From: Pukyongiella litopenaei
GTDB lineage: Bacteria > Pseudomonadota > Alphaproteobacteria > Rhodobacterales > Rhodobacteraceae
Direction: 5' to 3'
DNA: 64,000 nucleotides
NCBI RefSeq assembly: GCF_003008555.2
Contig: NZ_CP027665.1
Coordinates: 3,534,001 to 3,598,000, forward strand
The notes beneath the pieces are model-generated. The model did no database searches. It had not been told where the DNA came from and saw only the letters and a list, made by a program, of their open reading frames with translations. The translations under genes and the position numbers were made by a program. Below, in pieces: positions 29,202-38,200 of this stretch (its first letter is position 1; each line of letters begins with the position of its first letter).

Positions 29202-32200
29202 GTGAACAATCATTTTTCCTCTGCAGTAATCCGTGTCAGTCTGGGCACAACTCAAGAACAACTGAAGGAGCTGATTAAGCTATCCAAGGATGGATTGGAG
29301 GTAGAAGGTCTGCTTCTGATCAACCCGTTTACTGTTGGCGCATCGCTTCCGCCCGGTAGCGACATTTCAAGGGTTCTATTGCTAGGGGCAGATCTGCTTC
29401 TGGTGCAGCAAAATGGCGAGGTCCTGGTGCTCGTGGGCGGGGGCGAAGGGAGCTATGAGCTCCTATTGGATGGGCTGACCATTTCGTCTTCGGTGCTGCA
29501 GAACGCGGCGGTTGAGGACAGCAGCTGGACAAATGCTGGGGATGGCAGGGGACAGGATACCTTTGATAGGTCAAGAGATGGCGACATCTCTGAGCAAGGT
29601 TCGGGCAGCTCCCTTCCGGTTTCTGCCGGTGATCCCCTGGAGGGATTAGAAATTCATCCCCTGCTACCGCCCACTGACTACCCGGACAGGCAAAGGCCAG
29701 ATCGGCACAGAGGTGGTGAAGCGTATGAGTCGACGGCGGTGCCGGTGATCGTGATTGATCCCGATGCCGTTTACGCAGAAACGGATGCCCCTCTTTCCTT
29801 TGCATTGTCGGACAGAATTGGTGTGGAGCTGGCTGGTGACAGCATCGGTGAGTACATAAGCGAAGTTACGGTATCATTGCTGGGATTGCCAAGTGGGACG
29901 ACAGCTTCAGCAGGTAACTTGATTGACGCCGGAAATGGCACATTTACGCTTGAATTTACTGGGTCGCTTGCGAACTATAATGCGCTTACCCTGACATTCC
30001 CCGAAGATTTCTCATCGGACAGTCGCATTGATTTCCCAGCCGGGGATCTAACAGGTGAGATCAAAGCCAAGACAAATTTTGGGGACGAAGCAGTCTCACC
30101 TATTTCCCTGCGCATTACACCCGAAGGGGATGTGTCGATTGATGACAGCCTGCCGGACAGGGTTGCGGATGAGACCGATGCGGTTGTCGCGTTGGTCCCG
30201 GCGTCGCTGTTGCTGCCCGAGGCCGCCGATCTGGATGGATCCGAGGCCTTGTGCAGCCTGACCCTGGTGATCGAGGGATTGCCCGGTGACGGCAGTTTTA
30301 CACTGGCGGATATTGCCGGTCTTCCCGCAGGTGCGGTGGCGGATCTGGCGACAGCGGCGGATGGGTCGTCGACTCTGACGCTAACGATGTCCGCAACGGA
30401 TGTGGGGGATCTGGCGTCGGCCTATGCCGGGATTATGCTGAACCTGCCTGCGGATTTCTCGACCACCAACCGCTCTGATCTGGATGACGACGGGAATGGC
30501 CCGGATGCAGGGGATGCCACGGCCTTGCCGATTACCCTGACCCTGACAGTGCGCACCGACGAGGACCAGGCCAACGGCGACGACACCGCCATTGACGGCG
30601 AAGCCACCGCCACCCGCACCATCGATATCGAGCATGAGGCAGACATCAGCCTGTCAGCTCCTGCGCAGGTCACCGGTGTCGAAGACAGCGACAGCGGATC
30701 GGGTGTGACCGTGGATCTGGGGATCACGGCGTCGGTAGATGATGCCGATGGGTCCGAGACCGAAGCCATAGGAGATCCAAGATTTGCAGCCGAAGTCAGC
30801 ATCAGTTTTACCGGGTTGCCAGGTGGAGCCACGGTAAATACCGGGCTTCTCAATGGGGCCAGCTGGACTGGCTCGGTGGCCCAGGCTAATATGCTGACGC
30901 TTGGCCTGCCAGAAAATTACGCCGGTGAAGTCTCGCTCTCGATTACGCTGACCACGCCTGAAGGGTCGCAGACCGTTGATCAGGTGGTCGAGATCTCTGG
31001 ATCAGAGGATCTTAGCCTGGATATTGTCGAACTGGTGACTGCCGAAACCGATGCCGCGGTGCCGGTTGTGCCGTCGGACAGTTGGCAAGTAGTGCTGAGT
31101 GACCCTGACGGCAGCGAAGAGGTGGACACCGTGCAGCTGTCTCTGACGGACCTGCCACCGGGGATGACCTTTAATGGGCCTCCGTCCTCGACAATCACCT
31201 ATGACGCGGCAGCGGGCACGATGGAATTTACGGGGACCTTGGCAGAATATCAGTCTCTGGTGCTTGTCTTTCCACAGGGCTATTCCACCGAAAGTCCCAG
31301 TGCGGATGGGCTGGTGATCAATGGCACCCTGTCGGCCACCAGTACCGAGTCCGGAGTTGCGACCTCTAACGTGACGCTGCGCATTATCCCCGAAGGGGAT
31401 GTGTCGATTGATGACAGCCTGCCGGACAGGGTTGCGGATGAGACCGATGCGGTTGTCGCGTTGGTCCCAGCGTCGCTGTTGCTGCCCGAGGCCACCGATC
31501 TGGATGGATCCGAGGCCTTGGGCAGCCTGACCCTGGTGATCGAGGGATTGCCCGGTGACGGCAGTTTTACACTGGCGGATATTGCCGGTCTTCCCGCAGG
31601 TGCGGTGGCGGATCTGGCGACAGCGGCGGATGGGGCGTCGACTCTGACGCTGACGATGTCCGCAACGGATGTGGGGGATCTGGCGTCGGCCTATGCCGGG
31701 ATTATGCTGAACCTGCCTGCGGATTTCTCGACCACCAACCGCTCTGATCTGGATGACGACGGGAATGGCCCGGATGCAGGGGATGCCACGGCCTTGCCGA
31801 TTACCCTGACCCTGACAGTGCGCACCGACGAGGACCAGGCCAACGGCGACGACACCGCCATTGACGGCGAAGCCACCGCCACCCGCACCATCGATATCGA
31901 GCATGAACATGACATCACGCTGGTCGTTGGCGATCCCAGCGATCCGGGCCCTTATCCGATCCCCGTGGTGGTTGGACAAGAGGATGACGGCATCCCTGCA
32001 AGTTCGGGGGGAGTGACAGTCACCATTCCTGTTGCGATTACGATTGATGACGCAGACGGTTCCGAAACCGCTGATACCAGTGACCCTCGGTTTGCGGCGC
32101 AGGTTCACATGCTGTTTGTCAACTTGCCCGCAGGTGCAACGGTCAATGCCGGAACGCTTACGGGTACAGTCTGGACAGGTTCCGTAGCCGAGGCAACGAC

Positions 32201-35200
32201 CCCGCTCGAATTGAGCCTGCCCGGAGACTATGCCGGGATCATACCGGTCCTGATTGCGGTGCGAACCCCCGAAGGAGCAGTGGCTGACCTGTTGGCAGTT
32301 GCCATAACGCCAACGCCGGATGTCGTTGTTGATGGTGAAGTCATCGCCCAGGAAACAGACGCTGTTGTGTCGGTTCTGGTGTCGGATTTTGTTGATGTCG
32401 CTATCACCGATCCGAACGAGATCTTTATGGGGCTGGATTTCACTCTGCCGGGGTTGCCTGCCGGAACCACCGCAACCAATGTCAACACAGGTGACCCGGT
32501 GGGGAGTTTTACGACCCAGCCTGGTGGCACAGTCACATTCATCTACAATTCGCCAGCCGATGGGGCCTTGCCTAACGAGGTGCAGATCAACTTTCCGACC
32601 GACTACTCCTCGACCAATCCTGCAACCGATCTGATTGCTGATATGACCGTGATCACCGAAGAGATCGGTGCGCCGGGGATACCCTTGACGACAGACGCAG
32701 ATGTTTTGCTGACGGTCCGCCACGAGGGAGATATTCGGATCGACGGTAGCGGAGCCCTGTCCCTGTCCGAGACCGATGACGTGGTTGATTTCAAACCGGT
32801 TGACGGCCTGAACCCGGTGGCAACTGACGCGGATGGCTCTGAAAGTGTCACGCATGTCTTGGTGAACTTTTCGAACCTCCCAAGTGGGGCAATGTTTGCG
32901 GCAGATGGCATCAACTTTGCTGCGGTTCCTGCCAGTGGCGCCATATTGGTCACTGCAACGGAATACGACAGTCTGGTTGTGCGCCTGCCACGGGATTATT
33001 CCACGGAAAACCCTGCCGAAACCGTCACTGCCAATGTGGTGGCAGTGACCGATGAAGGTGGGTTTGCCCAAGATACCCTGACGATCTCTGTCACTTCCGA
33101 AGGGGATCTGACGGTGACTGGCAGTGGTGTCATCACATTGACCGAGAACGACCGTCCTGGTGATCCTGATGATGACACAACTACCTTTGCTCCACTGGAT
33201 TTTTCCCTGTCGGATGCCATTCAGGCTGCGGCGACAGACGCCGACGGTTCCGAAAGCATTGTGCAGGTGGATGTGGCGATAACGGGTCTGCCAGATGGTA
33301 CCCAGATTTCGACAGATGGTGGTGGAACCTTTTCCACGGTGCCTGCCGGACCTCTGTTTTCTGTATCCCTGAGTGAGGCCGAATATAACAACGTGGTCAT
33401 TCGCCTGCCGTACGATTTTTCAACCGAAAGCCCGGGCAGCGCAATTACGGGTACAGCGACCTTTGTCACTGACGAGGCCATCTTGGCCGGAGAGACAGAT
33501 ACCGGGCCAGACGATGGAATCGAAACTGCGGGGTTCACGGTCACGGTATCGGCCGAGGCGGATGTGAATGTTTTTGCGCCGGATTATGTCGGAAACGAAG
33601 ATCAACCGCCGCATCAGCTGAACCTGGATGCGGCCCTGTCTGACATGGACTTTTCAGAGGTGGTCACCGGTATCACGGTCACATTCACGGATCTGCCCAC
33701 CAATACAGCCAGCAATGGCCCGATCATCATTGAAACTGACCGGGCCAGCTATACTGTTGAAAATACGTCAACCTTCTCGATGACACTTGCTGATATGACT
33801 GAGCTGCGGTCGATCAAGTTCAGTCAACTCCCGGAACATTTTTCCGGGATCATCAATGGCGACCTGACAATTGTCTCGAATGAATCTGGCCCAGCAGGGG
33901 TCAGCCAGTCGTTTGAAGTGGATATCCTGCCTGATGCCGAGACGGAACTGGAGGTTTCGATTGATACCTCTGAGAGTGGTGTCGGTAGCACTGCCACTGG
34001 CGACTATGTGGTCAAGGAGGATCATAGTTTCCTGGTGAACATCAGAGGGTCTACTCCTGATCAGGATGGGTCTGAATCTCTTCAGACACTGGAGATCCAC
34101 AACGTTCCTGTGGGCTGGCTGACTGATGATGGCTCGGGCAATATAGATATGAGCCAATTTGAGGGGGATACCTCTGCAATTGCCAGTGCAACAGTGGCGG
34201 GTACGCTGGTTACAATCACATTCAATCCCGGCACTGTGGATTTCGATGCCGGGCTTCGCTTTACCCTTCTTCAACATGACGACCGGGATCTGGAAACGAT
34301 CCTGCACAGCGAAGACCTGCAGTTTGTCTTGAATGGAGTTGATACAGCCGCCGGGCTTTCGGATAACAACGACAGTGTTAGCCAGTATATCGATGTGGAT
34401 GTCGATGCGGTCGTGGATGGATTGCGGCTACATGGCGAAGAGACCATAACCCAAGAGAACCAGAATGGTCCAGTCACCATAGGCCTTGGTGTCGACAGGT
34501 TTGCGCTTAAAGACAATGACGGCTCGGAGACAATCAATAGCGTGCAACTGGCGGTGACAATAGCCACAGCCAGCGATGGGTTTGATGCGCGCAGCGATAT
34601 GGGGCTTGCCACTGCCAGCGCGGGGCATTCCGGCTATATCCAGATCGGCATTGATCCAGCGTCGACAGCTGAGACGGTGATCTACACTCTAGAACCGGCA
34701 GCGGGTGTCTCATTCGCGCATTTCTCTGCGGCGGTTAGGGATTTGGAACTGGAATTCCCGGCCAAGTTCAGCGGTGGAATTGATGTTGTGCTTAGTGTCG
34801 AGCATCAGGAGACCACAACGCCAGCCAACAACCCGGAAGATCCGGCCAGTGGCTATGCCGGAGATCACGAATATGATGGGTCTGACAATGTAAAGACCTC
34901 AACTCTGGAGCTGCACCACGAGATTGAACCGGTTGTGGATATCGACATTGCGATGCGTGTTTTTGCGGTGAATGGTGACTTTGTCAGCGATGGGTTCCCC
35001 GCCGAAGTCTCTGGCACGGCTGATACGGGTCAGTCTGTGACCGTTAGCGATATTATCGAATTCCTTGAAAGTACCGCTGATGGATCAGGGGAAGGGCAGG
35101 TAACGTTCTTTGTTGGTCTGTCTGGAGCCACGACGGATTCAGATGGTTCCGAGGAAATCGGAACGATGGTGATTTCAAATATTCCATCCGCATGGATCGA

Positions 35201-38200
35201 TCATGCGCTGGACGGGGTAACCTTGCTGCGCGCCGGTCTGTTTGATGCAACCGGCACTGCACCGATTTCAAATGCCCAGTGGGATCAGATTGACAGCGCA
35301 GTGTACGATCCTGCGACCGGTGATCTGACCGTGACATTCCTTCCTGATGTCACAGGCTTTGACTTTGCTCTGGGATTGCAGCCTTCGCTTTATGAAGACT
35401 ATGATTTTGATCGCTCGGATAGCGATGCGTTTACGGCAGAAGGCGCGTTTTTTGGCGATGAGCTCAACATCGAAGTCAGCGCTCGGGATACAAACACATT
35501 GCAAACGGATGTGGACCAGTCGGATATCACATTTGATGTGGATGTTGGGCCGGTCAATAACACCGTGGTGATTATCAGCATACCGCCCGGAAATGAGCAG
35601 GTCATTGATGATGCCGGTGGCGTCTGGCAGATACCGTTTACACCTGTCATCCAGGACAGCGACGGGTCCGAGGAAATCATTTCGGTTGTCATTCGCGGAT
35701 TGCCATCGGGCATTACCGTATTTGTTCCGGATCCGGCCAATCCCGGTGGCGAAAAAATCCCTGCTGTTATCACAGATGTAAGTGGAGCGGGAGCAGCCGA
35801 CTGGAGTTTGGACGCCGGGCAATGGGACGGCGTAGAATTGCGGGGGATCCCCCGGCATTTTGCTGGTGACTACCCCATTACGCTAGAGGCCGTGACCCAA
35901 GAGGCTGATGGCGGCACCGCGACAACAACATTGAATGTGACGCTTCGAGTGGAGCCAGTGGTGGACGGTGGCAACCCATCGGAACATGTCGAAACCATGG
36001 AGGACACTGCGGTCCATGTGGTGTTGGATGGCAATATCATCGACAACTCGGGGAACTCTCCGGGATCGCCGGAAATTATCCTCGATTTCTTTACCATACA
36101 CGATATTCAGGCAGATGATTTTGGCCGGTTGCCAAGGTTCTTTGATGGGGTGCCCGTACCAGACCCGGCCAATCCGGGCAGTTACACCAATGAATTGACC
36201 GCAGCGCCGGGATTGCCGCTGTTGATCTCTCCCAGTCAGGCTGCAAATCTTTATGTTCTGCCGCCTCAGGATAGCAACCAGGACTTTGTCCCTGAGGGTA
36301 CGGGACCAGGGTATCTGTTCCAAGTCACTTTAACCTACCAGGAAACTTTGGACCCCACCCAAACCTTGTCCAGCACTGGCAGGGTGACCATGGAACTGAC
36401 AGGCGTTGCCGACACGCCGCAGATTGCTGTGCAAGAGGCCGATCCGGACCAGACCAGTGGCGATCCTGTCATTGCACCGGGTGATGTGCATGTCGAATTT
36501 CGACCAGGTAGCGAAGACACAGATGGGGCAGGGCCAGCAGGGAACTCCGGGACAGAGAATTATCACCGCCTATATGGTTATGCCGGGGAGGATACTAAAC
36601 CGTTTCTTCTGGATCAGCGGCTGACCAATTATGTCCTGCAAAACGGCGTGGCACAGACGGTTCTGGATCAAGAGAATGGTGTACCAGGCGCGGATGTTTT
36701 TCAGGCCGCCGATCCGATTACGGGCGAGATGTCCGAGATCTTTGTCGGCGGTGGTACGCCCTTTGATGGCTCGGAAACCCTATATTATTTGATCTCAGGC
36801 ATTCCCAGTGGAGTAGGGTTCGAAGGCGGTACTCCGGTCGACAGCAGCGGTGAAACCTATCTGGTGATGGAAGGGCAGCTGGATACGCTGGCCTTCATTC
36901 CTGAAAACGTGGATGAAGTCACCTATTACGATCTGACATTGACCGCAATTGTCATGGAAAATGACGCGGATCCCGCTGCATTGGCTGCGGCTCGGGCTGC
37001 GGCAACCGACCCTGGAACCGGAGAGCTTGACCTTGATCAGTTCCTGAACGCAATCAGAAGCAACCCCGGGTTCGCGACAGCTGAGGACGACTTTACTGTC
37101 GTGGTTCTGCCCGAGACTGGTGGGGGCATCGACCCTTGCCCACCAGAAGAGCTGTTGCCACCAAGCCTGTCATTGGTTGGCTCAGGAGATGAGGATACCC
37201 AGATTGAGCTGCATCTGGCACTTGATCCTGGTGGTAACCCACAGTTCGATGACATTTCTGACCTGATCAATCTGCCCCTGGGGATCACGGGGGATCTTGG
37301 CATTCTGATAGATTTGCCGCCGGGCGCGAGCCTGACAAGCGACGTGCCAGGGGCAGTGGTTTATGACCCGATTTCGGGGGGATATGCCATTGACCTGGCC
37401 AAGTTGATTGGCAACCCAGCGCCCGGTTCCCTGCAATCTGAAGGCGCGCTTTTGTATACGCCGCCCGAGCATGAATCGAGCCCGGTAAACCCGTTCGATC
37501 CCAATGAAACTTTTGGGCCGGATGATCCCTATGACAATCTGTCTGGGTTGGATTACCGGCTGGTTCTGAACAATATCACCTGCGGAACGACGTCGACTGC
37601 CAATGGCAATTTTAGCTTTGTTATCAACCCTGTCGTTGATGGTCCGGACATGGTGTTTGGCGGCAGCAGATCCTTTGACGAAGATACCGAATATCTTCCT
37701 AATATTTCGGTCACTGGACCGGATGGCGGTGAACGTCTGGTTGGCAATGTCAGCATTACCCTGGGAGAAGGAGGGCGTCTGTTTGTAAGTGGCGTGGAAT
37801 TGCCCCCAGACGCCTTGGATCCAGTAACCGGAGACGCTTCTTTTACCGTGACACCTGCACAACTGGCGGATCTCAGCATCATGGCAGCCGAGCATTACTC
37901 GGGCCCGATGAGCATCACGGTAACGGCAACCGCTGAAGATATTGATGGCAGTACGTTGTCGCGGACGGAAACACGTACTGTAGATGTGATCCCGGTGGCT
38001 GATGAGCCTGTATTCATTCCGGATACTTCGAATGTAGATCCCGAAACCGGCAATCCGTTTATTGATGTGTCTGATCCGAACCTGCCGGTGATAACTATCA
38101 TCGAGGATCAGTGGTTCACCCTATGGGATGCGCTACAGGCGATGCCACCAGATCAGGACGGCTCCGAAGCCGTATCTGCCACAATAGGAACTATCCCAGA

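Noticed and set aside
31002-33071. 689-codon open frame antisense to the giant adhesin
   Set aside because: It exists because the repeat-rich adhesin codon usage leaves the opposite frame open; its translation has no recognisable domain and no ribosome site.
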